Shown here: piece after piece, positions 25,901-32,232 of the stretch
Numbering within the stretch: position 1 is the first letter of the stretch
How the letters are laid out: each line of letters begins with the position of its first letter
Source: a virus
Length of the DNA stretch: 42,797 nucleotides
IMG/VR virus record: IMGVR_UViG_3300037584_006182
Span: 1 to 42,797 of that record
Strand: one strand, 5' to 3'
Notes under the pieces: model-generated
Seen by the model: only the letters and a program-made list of their open reading frames with translations
Told to the model about the DNA's origin: nothing
Database searches by the model: none
Program-made: the position numbers and the translations under genes

Positions 25901-27424
25901 TCAGTTGTGTCAATCGCACAAACTAGTCAATTTGTTCTTCATAACGTTCAAGGAGACTTCTCAATAACAGGTGTTGGAAATACTCTTCAGTTTGTTAACA
26001 ACTCTGGAGTTACAACAGATGTAAATGCGGCTCAAGGTGGTAACGTTTTAGTTAATGAAATTATAACAAATAATGACGGACTTCATATTCAAGTCAATCA
26101 TAAAAACCATGGTATGTATTTTGACGAAAACTTTGTAACAATTTCAGACGTACAAACTGATATCATACCAACTAGATTGTCTGAAGCCTATGATTCTTCA
26201 TCAACTAGTCCATTAGTTGTTGATAGCATCTCAAATCTCACTTTATTTGAAAATGTTGGTGTTGGAACAACAAATGCTGGTTATGTGTTGATTGGCGATG
26301 AAATCATATCCTATGAAGATACGACTAGCACCACTCTTGCTGGAACAATCACTAGAGGAGTTGATTCGACAACATCTAGAAATTATCCAGTGGGAACTCC
26401 TGTTTTCAAATATGAGTTGGGAGGAGTTTCTCTTAGAAGAATTAATAAAACTCACAACTTGGAGAGTGTAACTGTTGCAAATCCAATAGGATTTGATTCT
26501 TACAATGTAAAACTTGATATGGGTGCAGCAGGAACAGGAAGAACAACTTCAGATGGTTATCCATCGTTGTTTGTAGGAGAAACTAAGTTTGCTGGAGGAG
26601 ATTCCATAAAGGCAACTCAAAATATTCCTTATGAAATTATAACTCCATTAGTTCAGAACCTCAACGTTCAGGGAACATCTGTTGATGCAGAGGTTAGAAC
26701 TGTAAGTAGTAGAAGTCTTAGTGGATCTGAAACGCCCTATGTAGATAGGGGATTTGAACCAATTACATTAAATGAACCAAATTATTTGGAAAATGCAAGA
26801 TTGATTGCATCAAGAGTAAATGAAACTAACAAAATTACATCAATTTCTGGAAATAAATCTATGAACTTGAGAGTTAATCTCAATAGTACAGATTCTAGAG
26901 TAAGTCCTGTTATTGATACTCAAAGAGTGAGCGCAATTTTCACCTCAAATAGAGTCAATGATATTGTAACTAATTACATTACTGATAGTAGAGTTAATAG
27001 TCTTCTTGATGATCCAACGGCTTTCCAATATATTTCCAAGGAAATAACTTTAGAAAATCCCGCATCATCCCTTAAAATTATTGTTGATGCTCATGTTAAC
27101 ATTCACTCCAACATAAGAGCATTCTATTCTATAAGTGAATCTAGTAATTTTGAACCTATTTTTGTTCCCTTCCCAGGATACAATAATATTAATGATAGAG
27201 GAGAGATTATTGATGTTGCGGATAGCGATGGACTTCCTGATACTTTCATTGCTCCATCCAAACTCATTGGATTTAGAGACAATGATGTTGACTATAAGGA
27301 ATATTCATTCACCATCGATGAACTTCCTTCATTCAAATCTTATAGAATTAAACTTATTATGACATCTACCAATCAGGCACATGTTCCTAGAATGAAAGAC
27401 TTGAGAGTTATTTCCTTAGCGTAA
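19997..27424 (+). CDS. Very large baseplate or tail-fibre-connector protein, DUF4815-type, 2475 residues
   Basis: The N-terminus matches DUF4815: FDDFDANNDYYKVLFKPGYP, VQARELTTLQSILQNQIERF and FKEGSKVIPG. Near residue 1390 comes a RSRNIQFNA ... YPFFDGVDVSAFCVP stretch, and from about 1660 to 1810 a DPLSQSFLVDEDSGVF ... PVYLEGGREYCVTLL ... GSTWEPSQWEDLKFTLYRA module. I know these as recurring parts of large phage tail proteins. G.GY and RG-type modules lie near 25680-25850 and 26250-26415. It occupies the slot of T4 gp9-gp12 and none of those is otherwise visible, so it may take over part of their roles. That is inference. It starts 6 bases after gp8. Confidence 0.8.
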   Translation: MSQETNLNVAPYFDDFDANNDYYKVLFKPGYPVQARELTTLQSILQNQIERFGQHFFKEGSKVIPGNTTYNKEYYAVQIDNAFLGIPISDYISQILGAKITGQVSGVTAIVNKIILANESERGNTTLYVNYLSSNSQDNLSGLFLDGESLEVNATIASANTIIAVGEPFATTIADSATAIGSAFSISNGIYFAKGQFLGVSDETILLDQYDNSPNYRIGLLINEEIVNSDIDNSLNDNSKGFNNYSAPGADRLKITASLFKKELDDFDDNNFVELATVTNGRLRSKKNTTDYNIIADELARRTYAESGDYYVTPFDVSLKNSLNDGIGNRGIFNLNQQTYGGSSPSDDLALYQISPGRAFVKGYDVETIGTSYLDVLKPRTTKVLNNQSINYSTGATLKLNRVHGAPTIGIGNTYVLSLRDSRVGSNQTASAGKEIGLARVYDFNLESGSYTLSNLDINQWKISLFDVQTFTEISLNEPITLSTPTFVEGKHSGASAFISTSVTSSASLTLYDTKGDFVKNEPFIFNGVENSRVAIAVTSFGISDVKSVSHIVGSASTFTADTIQTELLNIGVSTISGFSGSGGISTISSINPQFPGQLKAKNLLKFSNQTSPDPVFAEVVSVGSSVVTVTGIQTVTGVVDGDLPASQLAISNLAVISTNLEGTDDDSFFTELPKQNIYEVDLTDASLSIRKSFDVTISSGQLSSAVSAGTNESFLPFTNSRYELIKKDGTIEALTTDKVDISADGSQIQIYNLSSGNDDATLIATLKKLKPKSKVKLQNRVSSLIVDKSKSTSSGIGTTTLNDGLTYDNYAYGTRVQDSKISLNEPDIITIHGIYESVNTSDPSAPKVTLSSISGPTGRTSDIVIGEMMKGQSSGAMAICAERLTDSQISFIHKNNKNFKEGEVITFEESNIVASITTIETPSINISTRYTFDNGQKESFYDYGFLTRKSDAKEPNRKLRVYFASGYYESTDDGDITTAQSYNSFDYDTEVQTVNNIRNTDIIDIRPRVSSYTSFVGGRSPFEFHGRTFTGSGDSAANILASDETIVTNYSFYLGRIDRVYLTPTGKFQVKYGTPAEAPQLPSQIDDALEIATINLPPYLYDVSDASIRFLDHKRFKMSDIKRLENRIKTLEYYTSLSLLEMSTSNLFVPDSSGVNRFKSGFFVDNFTSFLAQETSIELKNSVDLNNQEIRPKHYTNSVDLIFGPTGSIASGDDIAFVTPEGNNISKTGDIITLDYSEIEWLRQTFATRTESVTPFLISFWSGNMEMSPPSDNWVDTVSVEARVIDTEGNFAQTIAEASRTLNVDPQTGFAPTIWNSWQTNWTGEESSAARSTRDVRQRRGNDGTFTETIQNTFTDTVERGVESRTGTRTAVIEQFDRTSQGNRVVSRDLISFMRSRNIQFNAEAVKPQTQIYPFFDGVDVSAFCVPKLLEIAMISGSFQVGETVVGRTRPIGVLPLDTRNVDASITFRVAATNHKEGPFNSPSRRYTTNPYDRQQLSGSYSSTSSILNIDTFSLSNQPEGTFSGYVETGMILVGQTSGAQATVTNLRLISDISGTIQGSFFIPNPNNTSNPRFETGDKVFTLINNVDNDPNSATSIAQEGFISSGTLETTQETIVSVRNARVDRVSAIQERDVARVTGTEILDTQVIASSFQSDPPRNTDPLSQSFLVDEDSGVFITKCDVFFETRDENDIPITMQIRTMENGLPTTRVLPFSEVNLTPSEVNVSADGSVATTFDFRAPVYLEGGREYCVTLLSSSTQYNVFISRVGEVDFITQTFISNQPYLGSLFKSQNGSTWEPSQWEDLKFTLYRADFVETGSVEFYSPELTEGNRGIAQLMPNSLNLNSKEVRIGIGSTLQDTVLTFGNTITQLGTDGSGKYVANAGVATDTLRIINAGIGYTPGVGHSTFNNVPLTTITGNGRDARAEVTVRNGIAIGATIVSSGKGYVQGDVLGIGTIGNNSLGLGARLSVVSIAQTSQFVLHNVQGDFSITGVGNTLQFVNNSGVTTDVNAAQGGNVLVNEIITNNDGLHIQVNHKNHGMYFDENFVTISDVQTDIIPTRLSEAYDSSSTSPLVVDSISNLTLFENVGVGTTNAGYVLIGDEIISYEDTTSTTLAGTITRGVDSTTSRNYPVGTPVFKYELGGVSLRRINKTHNLESVTVANPIGFDSYNVKLDMGAAGTGRTTSDGYPSLFVGETKFAGGDSIKATQNIPYEIITPLVQNLNVQGTSVDAEVRTVSSRSLSGSETPYVDRGFEPITLNEPNYLENARLIASRVNETNKITSISGNKSMNLRVNLNSTDSRVSPVIDTQRVSAIFTSNRVNDIVTNYITDSRVNSLLDDPTAFQYISKEITLENPASSLKIIVDAHVNIHSNIRAFYSISESSNFEPIFVPFPGYNNINDRGEIIDVADSDGLPDTFIAPSKLIGFRDNDVDYKEYSFTIDELPSFKSYRIKLIMTSTNQAHVPRMKDLRVISLA

Positions 27425-27425
27425 T

Positions 27426-27653
27426 ATGGATTATTTAAAAGTCAAAGGACACTCTAACCTCTATAGAGATCCCGAAACAAATTCCATAGTGAATAAAAAT
27501 TCTATGCAATATCAAGAATACATTTCTAGAAGAGACTCAAGAAGTGAGGAAAATCAAAAGATAGACGATCTTGAGTCTGACTTTGCTAGAATGAAAGAGG
27601 ATATAAATGAAATTAAAAATTTACTTAGGAGTTTAGCAAATGAGCCCAGATGA
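27426..27653 (+). CDS. Small coiled-coil protein, 75 residues
   Basis: The start at ATG 27426 lies one base after the stop of the large baseplate gene. The N-terminal half (MDYLKVKGHSNLYRDPETNS, then IVNKN) is a pattern I recall in small phage proteins next to tail genes. The second half is a strongly heptad-like, charged helix (IDDLESDFARMKEDINEIKN and LLRSL). It is likely an oligomeric structural or assembly factor, but its role is not known. It overlaps the next gene by 14 bases. Confidence 0.75.
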   Translation: MDYLKVKGHSNLYRDPETNSIVNKNSMQYQEYISRRDSRSEENQKIDDLESDFARMKEDINEIKNLLRSLANEPR

Positions 27654-27822
27654 TATAGAACTAACCAACTTATCAAAAAGTTTTGCATATACAAAAATGG
27701 CATCTGAGATAGATAGTATTGATGATAAAGATTCTTTGAAAAATATTGCAAAGTCATTTTGTAAACTTTATTATAAACAACAGGAAACAATGATAGCGAT
27801 AGGAGTTCCATCAAATGGCTAG
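27640..27822 (+). CDS. Small helical hypothetical protein, 60 residues
   Basis: ATG 27640 lies inside the end of the coiled-coil gene. The peptide is helical and acidic in its first half (MSPDDIELTNLSKSFAYTKM), with a LKNIAKSFCKLYYKQQETMI helix after. No family with a known function is recognised; I recall similar short proteins beside cyanophage neck genes. It overlaps the next gene by 8 bases, so the three small genes are likely translated as a coupled unit. Confidence 0.65.
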   Translation: MSPDDIELTNLSKSFAYTKMASEIDSIDDKDSLKNIAKSFCKLYYKQQETMIAIGVPSNG

Positions 27823-28456
27823 TAGAGAGGTTGTCTTTGACGAGGACTCTGGAACTCCCTTTGTTTCAAATTTAACCATTCAAGGTGGTGCTAGTTTTAG
27901 TAACACCTTTGAAATAAAGAAACCAAACGGAACTGCTTTTGACTTAACAGGATATAGTGGTTCTGCACAAATAGCAAAAAGTGTTGCGGTTGGTGCTACT
28001 CTAGGTGCTACTAAAACTTTTACCGTTGGAATAACCAGTGCTGCCGCAGGACAAATAAAAGTTTCTTTAGCAGCAACTGTTACCAGAGAAATTAGTGCTG
28101 GTAGATATGTTTACGATTTATTGGTAACAGATAGTCTTGAGCAAGTAGATATCCTCAGTACAGGGATTGCTGTTGGACAAACTGCAGGTGTGGGAACAAC
28201 GGCATTTGTTTTAAACAAGATAACCAATGTTGCAGTTGGAGATTCTATATCAGTAGGAGCAGCAATAACAACCATACCCGTTGTTTCTATTGCATCAACT
28301 CTAAACAAAGTGTTCATAGGAACTGCTAATACATCTCCTCTAGAGATACTTCCAGGAACTGCAGTTACTTTTACAAGAGTTGGTTCTGCCTCTACAATCT
28401 ATAGAATTGTTCAAGGTGACATAATTGTGAAGGCTGCTATATCAGAATCACCCTAA
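27815..28456 (+). CDS. BppU-like structural protein with a central insertion, 213 residues
   Basis: GGAG at 27802-27805 lies 9 bases before ATG 27815. The first 110 residues look like the N-terminal fold of BppU-type and related phage proteins: IQGGASFSNTFEIKKPNGTA, DLTGYSGSAQIAKS, and a GRYVYDLLVTDS strand. That fold normally closes with an RI.eG.i.V strand, and here YRIVQGDIIVKAAISESP appears only at the very end. Between them, about residues 118-190 form a Val/Gly/Thr-rich insertion with GVGTT and VGAAITTIPVV. It is probably a tail- or neck-attached virion protein. The assignment rests on pattern memory. Confidence 0.6.
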   Translation: MASREVVFDEDSGTPFVSNLTIQGGASFSNTFEIKKPNGTAFDLTGYSGSAQIAKSVAVGATLGATKTFTVGITSAAAGQIKVSLAATVTREISAGRYVYDLLVTDSLEQVDILSTGIAVGQTAGVGTTAFVLNKITNVAVGDSISVGAAITTIPVVSIASTLNKVFIGTANTSPLEILPGTAVTFTRVGSASTIYRIVQGDIIVKAAISESP

Positions 28457-28459
28457 ATA
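28452..28459 (+). promoter_or_regulatory. Weak late-promoter-like motif before gp13
   Basis: CCTAAATA overlaps the stop codon of the upstream gene and lies 22 bases before the gp13 ATG. It keeps only the TAAATA core of the late octamer. AAGGA at 28464-28468 may be the gp13 ribosome site, although its 13-base spacing is long. Confidence 0.3.
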
Positions 28460-28481
28460 CTACAAGGAAACTTGTGATTAA

Positions 28482-29330
28482 ATGGCACAACCAGCAAGTA
28501 GAACAGATTTAGTAAATTATTGCAAAAGAAAACTGGGGGCACCAGTTTTAGAGATTAACGTTGCCGACGAGCAAATTGATGATCTTGTAGATGATGCCCT
28601 ACAATTTTTCCATGAAAGACACTTTGATGGTGTACAACCAACTTTCTTGAAATATCAATTTACTCAGGATGATATTGATAGGGGTAGAGCTCCCGCAGGA
28701 AACGAACCAAATGCAGGAATTGTAACTTCCACTGCAGAAGCAACAATTGTTGGGGCTGCTGTTACATTTACATATAAAGAAAATAGTAATTACATACAAA
28801 TTCCACCATCAATTATAGGGATCAATAAAATCTATAAGTATGATGGAACTAACACTGTATCAAATAATATGTTCAGTGTTAGATATCAAATGTTTTTAAA
28901 TGACGTATATCACATGGGTTCGATGAACCTTCTAAATTATGCAATGACTAAAACATATCTTGAAGATATTGATTTTTTATTGACAACTCATAAACATATA
29001 AGATTTAATCAAAGAGTTGATAGACTTTACTTAGATATTGATTATGGTGATGTTAGAGTCGATGATTATATAATCTTAGATTGTAATAGACTTGTTGATC
29101 CCAATGACTTTACTAGAGTATATAATGATAGTTTCCTAAAATTATATTTGACATCTTTAATTAAGAGACAATGGGGACAAAATTTAATTAAATTCCAAGG
29201 AGTAAAACTTCCAGGTGGAGTTGAACTTAATGGTAGACAAATATATGATGACGCACAAAAAGAACTAGATTCAATAATGGAGAGAATGTCTAACACATAC
29301 GAATTGCCTCCATTAGACATGATTGCTTGA
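28482..29330 (+). CDS. 13: Neck protein gp13
   Basis: The protein has 282 residues, against 309 in T4. The N-terminus ASRTDLVNYCKRKLGAPVLE and ADEQIDDLVDDALQFFHERH are the hallmark of the gp13 family. Further matches are IPPSIIGINKIYKYD in the middle, with a helical C-terminus (YDDAQKELDSIMERM). In T4, gp13 forms the ring on the portal vertex that seals the packaged head and, with gp14, joins it to the tail. The stop lies 4 bases before the likely gp14 ATG. Confidence 0.93.
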   Translation: MAQPASRTDLVNYCKRKLGAPVLEINVADEQIDDLVDDALQFFHERHFDGVQPTFLKYQFTQDDIDRGRAPAGNEPNAGIVTSTAEATIVGAAVTFTYKENSNYIQIPPSIIGINKIYKYDGTNTVSNNMFSVRYQMFLNDVYHMGSMNLLNYAMTKTYLEDIDFLLTTHKHIRFNQRVDRLYLDIDYGDVRVDDYIILDCNRLVDPNDFTRVYNDSFLKLYLTSLIKRQWGQNLIKFQGVKLPGGVELNGRQIYDDAQKELDSIMERMSNTYELPPLDMIA

Positions 29331-29334
29331 TAAC

Positions 29335-30738
29335 ATGTTAAATCCATTCTTTCTTCAAGGTTCTTCAGGGGAACAAAGTTTAGTTCAAGATTTGATCAAT
29401 GAACAGTTGAGGATGTATGGTGTTGAGGTTCATTATTTGCCTAGACAGTATATAACTCAAAACACCATACTAAGAGAGGTTATTGAATCTAAATTTGACA
29501 ATGCATATCCAATAGAGGCGTATGTCAATAATTATGATGGATATGGAGATAATACTCAACTACTTTCCAAATTTGGTATACAGGCGACTAATGAGTTAAC
29601 TGTAACAATATCCAAAGAGAGATTTGAACTTTATGTTTCTCCATTAATCAAGAATATACCAAACATAAAACTTTCTACTAGGCCAAAAGAGGGAGATTTG
29701 ATATGGTTTCCTCTTGGCGATAGATTATTTGAAATTAAATTTGTAGAGCATGAAAAACCTTTTTATCAACTTCAAAAAAATTATGTCTATGAGTTGAGAT
29801 GTGAACTCTTCAGATATGAGGATGAAGTTATTGATACTGGGATTGAAGAAATTGACGATAGTGTATCTGAAGAGGGAAATATAAGAACTTTAACTCTAGT
29901 TGGATCTGGTGTTACTGCATCTGCCATCACAGGTATTATGACTAGTGGTGCTTTACAGTTAATCACTCTCACAAATAGAGGCGAAAAATATATTAACGCT
30001 CCAACTGTTGCAATTTCATCAGCACCTGACACTGGATCTAGAGCAACAGGTATCTCTACTTTAATAAGCGGAATAATTAATTGTGAGGGAACCAAAGTAG
30101 GTAAAAAGGTTCAAAACGTTTTTATTACTAATCCAGGATATGGATATACTACAGCGCCTGGCATAGTCTTTATTCCAGAATATAATGATCCTGGTGTTGG
30201 TGCAGCTGCAACTACTATTATTTCTGACAATACAATTGGAATTGTAACTCTCACATCAGGTGGTTCAGGATATACAACAACACCTTCTGTAACTTTCAGT
30301 TCTCCAGGAGGACTTGCTGGACTTGGAACAACTGCCACAGGTGTTGCTGTTATAAGCACTGCTGGAACTGTTTCCAATGTTTATATAACAAATGCGGGTG
30401 CTGGATACACAGAGGCACCTACAGTCACAATAGGTTCTCCATACATTAGCGGAGGTGGGGACTTTATTGATACTGAAACTATCACGGGATCCAGCAGTGG
30501 AACCACTGCCATAGTTAAATCCTGGAATTCTTCTACAAATACTTTGAATATTTCCAATTTGACTGGAGAATTTACTGTTGGTGAGGTAATAACTGGTTCC
30601 GAAAGTAATGCCACTTATCAAATCAGAGTCGTTGAAGACGATAATATTGTTAATAGTTATCCAGACAATGATACATTCCAAACTGAGGGAGACTCTATCT
30701 TAGATTTTAGTGAGATAAATCCATTCGGAACTCCATAG
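29335..30738 (+). CDS. 14: Neck protein gp14 with a long repeat extension
   Basis: ATG 29335 is preferred over an in-frame TTG at 29323 that lies inside gp13, giving 467 residues. About the first 190 residues are gp14-like: LNPFFLQGSSGEQSLVQDLI, MYGVEVHYLPRQYITQNTIL, GDLIWFPLGDRLFEIKFVEH. T4 gp14 has only 256. From about residue 200 the protein carries four G.GY units (30000-30430) and one GE.ItG..SGt.A.V unit (30470-30620). It then ends DILDFSEINPFGTP-like, which may be the original C-terminus. It therefore appears to be a neck protein with inserted, probably surface-exposed, modules. A TATAAATA follows its stop directly. Confidence 0.9.
   Translation: MLNPFFLQGSSGEQSLVQDLINEQLRMYGVEVHYLPRQYITQNTILREVIESKFDNAYPIEAYVNNYDGYGDNTQLLSKFGIQATNELTVTISKERFELYVSPLIKNIPNIKLSTRPKEGDLIWFPLGDRLFEIKFVEHEKPFYQLQKNYVYELRCELFRYEDEVIDTGIEEIDDSVSEEGNIRTLTLVGSGVTASAITGIMTSGALQLITLTNRGEKYINAPTVAISSAPDTGSRATGISTLISGIINCEGTKVGKKVQNVFITNPGYGYTTAPGIVFIPEYNDPGVGAAATTIISDNTIGIVTLTSGGSGYTTTPSVTFSSPGGLAGLGTTATGVAVISTAGTVSNVYITNAGAGYTEAPTVTIGSPYISGGGDFIDTETITGSSSGTTAIVKSWNSSTNTLNISNLTGEFTVGEVITGSESNATYQIRVVEDDNIVNSYPDNDTFQTEGDSILDFSEINPFGTP
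30000..30620 (+). repeat. Four G.GY units and one GE-SG unit in the gp14 extension
   Basis: The units centre on LTNRGEKYINAPTVAIS, ITNPGYGYTTAPGIVFIP, LTSGGSGYTTTPSVTFSSP and ITNAGAGYTEAPTVTIGSP. They are spaced about 45 residues apart and joined by Ala/Gly/Thr-rich strands (GLGTTATGVAVIS). The last part, ETITGSSSGTTAIVKSWNSS followed by FTVGEVITGS, belongs to a second module type that is also seen in gp7 and the 2475-residue protein. Confidence 0.75.
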
Positions 30739-30746
30739 TATAAATA
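30739..30746 (+). promoter_or_regulatory. Late promoter, exact TATAAATA, before gp15
   Basis: This is an exact T4 late octamer in the 49-base gap between the gp14 stop (TAG 30736-30738) and the gp15 ATG at 30788. Of the intergenic late motifs here it is one of only two with the full T4 consensus. It should drive gp15, gp16 and the downstream genes up to the terminase. Confidence 0.75.
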
Positions 30747-30787
30747 CTATTATCCTTAAGCATTGATTAATAAAAGTAGGTAATACT

Positions 30788-31795
30788 ATGTTTGAGTATT
30801 TTTATCACGAAATTTTAAGAAGAACTATTGTATCTTTTGGTACACTGTTTAATAATATTGAAATTCAGCAAACAGACTCTTCAGATAATGTCAAAAATGT
30901 AGTCAAAGTTCCTCTTGCTTATGGCCCTACTCAAAAGTTTTTAGCTAGGATTGAGCAGTCTGCAGACTTGAGTAAGAAAGTTCAAATTTCATTACCAAGA
31001 ATGTCATTTGAATTTACTGGACTGCAATATGATCCATCTAGAAAAGTAACAACTACTCAAACTTTTGTCACACAGAATGTAGAAGATAAGAGTGAGGTTA
31101 GAAAGGCATATATGCCAGTTCCTTACAATATGTCATTTGAATTATCAATATATACCAAATTAAATGATGATATGCTCCAAATTGTGGAGCAAATTTTGCC
31201 ATATTTTCAACCATCATACAATCTAACCGTAGATTTGGTTGAGTCTATTGGAGAAAAAAGAGATATACCAGTTGTCATAGAAAATATTTCTATGCAAGAT
31301 GATTATGAAGGAGATTTTAATTCTAGAAGAGCATTATATTACACTATAAGATTTACCGCCAAAACATACATGTTTGGCCCAGTTCAAGATACTTCTGCAG
31401 CATCGAAAGATATTATCAAAAAAGTTTCTATTGGATATGTTGCTGGAGACACAACAAAAAGTCCATCCAGAGATATTACATATTCTGTTATACCTAGAGC
31501 GATTAAGAGTTATACAGACAACGTTGTTACAAATCTCTCTAGCGATATTGGAGCATCAGGAAAATATGTTGAAGTTAATGATTCCTCAGTAATTCCTGAT
31601 GGAAGTTATATTGTTGTCGATAATGAGGAAATGTATGTTCTCAGTATTATTTCCGATACTAAAATTAAAGTTGAGAGAGGAAAAGATGGAACAGGAGCCG
31701 CTTCTCACGTATCAGGAGCAGAGGTAAAACTGATCACTGATGCAGATGACGCTGCAATTGAAATTGGTGATGATTTTGGATTTGATGGATTGTGA
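30788..31795 (+). CDS. 15: Tail sheath stabiliser gp15 with C-terminal extension
   Basis: The N-terminus FEYFYHEILRRTIVSFGTLF and NNIEIQQTD match T4 gp15, as do the middle parts AYGPTQKFLARIEQ, LPRMSFEFTGLQYDPSRK and YMPVPYNMSFELSIYTKLND. T4 gp15 (272 residues) is the hexameric tail terminator that caps tube and sheath and binds the neck. Here there are 335 residues. The extra 80 or so at the end carry a module with IPDGSYIVVDNEEMYVLSI, VERGKDGTGAASHVSGAEV. The stop TGA overlaps a possible GTG start of gp16. Confidence 0.93.
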   Translation: MFEYFYHEILRRTIVSFGTLFNNIEIQQTDSSDNVKNVVKVPLAYGPTQKFLARIEQSADLSKKVQISLPRMSFEFTGLQYDPSRKVTTTQTFVTQNVEDKSEVRKAYMPVPYNMSFELSIYTKLNDDMLQIVEQILPYFQPSYNLTVDLVESIGEKRDIPVVIENISMQDDYEGDFNSRRALYYTIRFTAKTYMFGPVQDTSAASKDIIKKVSIGYVAGDTTKSPSRDITYSVIPRAIKSYTDNVVTNLSSDIGASGKYVEVNDSSVIPDGSYIVVDNEEMYVLSIISDTKIKVERGKDGTGAASHVSGAEVKLITDADDAAIEIGDDFGFDGL

Positions 31796-31800
31796 TTAGT

Positions 31801-32229
31801 ATGACAAAAAAATTTGATGAGTTAAATGATGCATTTGATGTATCTGGGGATATAGTTTCTAGTGAGATTGAAAAAATTGAACCTGAAAGAGAGAGGCGAG
31901 ATATAAACGGCAATGATGTCAAAAAAGATTATGAATACACTAGAGGCAATTTATATTCTTTGATCGAAAAGGGGCAAGAGGCTATCAATGGCATTTTAGA
32001 ACTTGCCCAAGAGAGTGAGATGCCTAGGGCTTATGAAGTTGCTGGACAATTAATTAAAAACGTCGCTGATGCCACTGATAAATTAATGGAACTTCAAAAG
32101 AAATTGAAGGATGTTGAAGAAGAGAAGCAATCTAAAGGCCCATCTACAGTCAATAATGCCTTGTTTGTTGGTTCAACAGCAGAATTGGCAAAGATGCTCA
32201 AGTCTGGACTAAAGGAAGAAGATAAATAA
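31801..32229 (+). CDS. 16: Terminase small subunit gp16
   Basis: With ATG 31801 the protein has 142 residues. GTG 31792, overlapping the gp15 stop, would add three. T4 gp16 has 164. Matching features are a KKDYEYTRGNLYSLIEKGQE helix, the long central helix with SEMPRAYEVAGQLIKNVADA, a coiled coil (LMELQKKLKDVEEEKQ), and the C-terminal NNALFVGSTAELAKML signature. Small subunits form rings that recognise concatemeric DNA and regulate the large subunit. The partner gp17 lies 4.7 kb away, with three genes inserted between them. Confidence 0.9.
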   Translation: MTKKFDELNDAFDVSGDIVSSEIEKIEPERERRDINGNDVKKDYEYTRGNLYSLIEKGQEAINGILELAQESEMPRAYEVAGQLIKNVADATDKLMELQKKLKDVEEEKQSKGPSTVNNALFVGSTAELAKMLKSGLKEEDK

Positions 32230-32232
32230 AAT

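Noticed and set aside
29323-29334. TTG start for gp14
   Set aside because: It would lie within the gp13 coding end. ATG 29335 gives the usual N-terminus (MLNPFFLQG).
30111-30681. Overlapping minus-strand frames opposite gp14
   Set aside because: They mirror the G.GY repeats of the gp14 extension and have no initiation signals.
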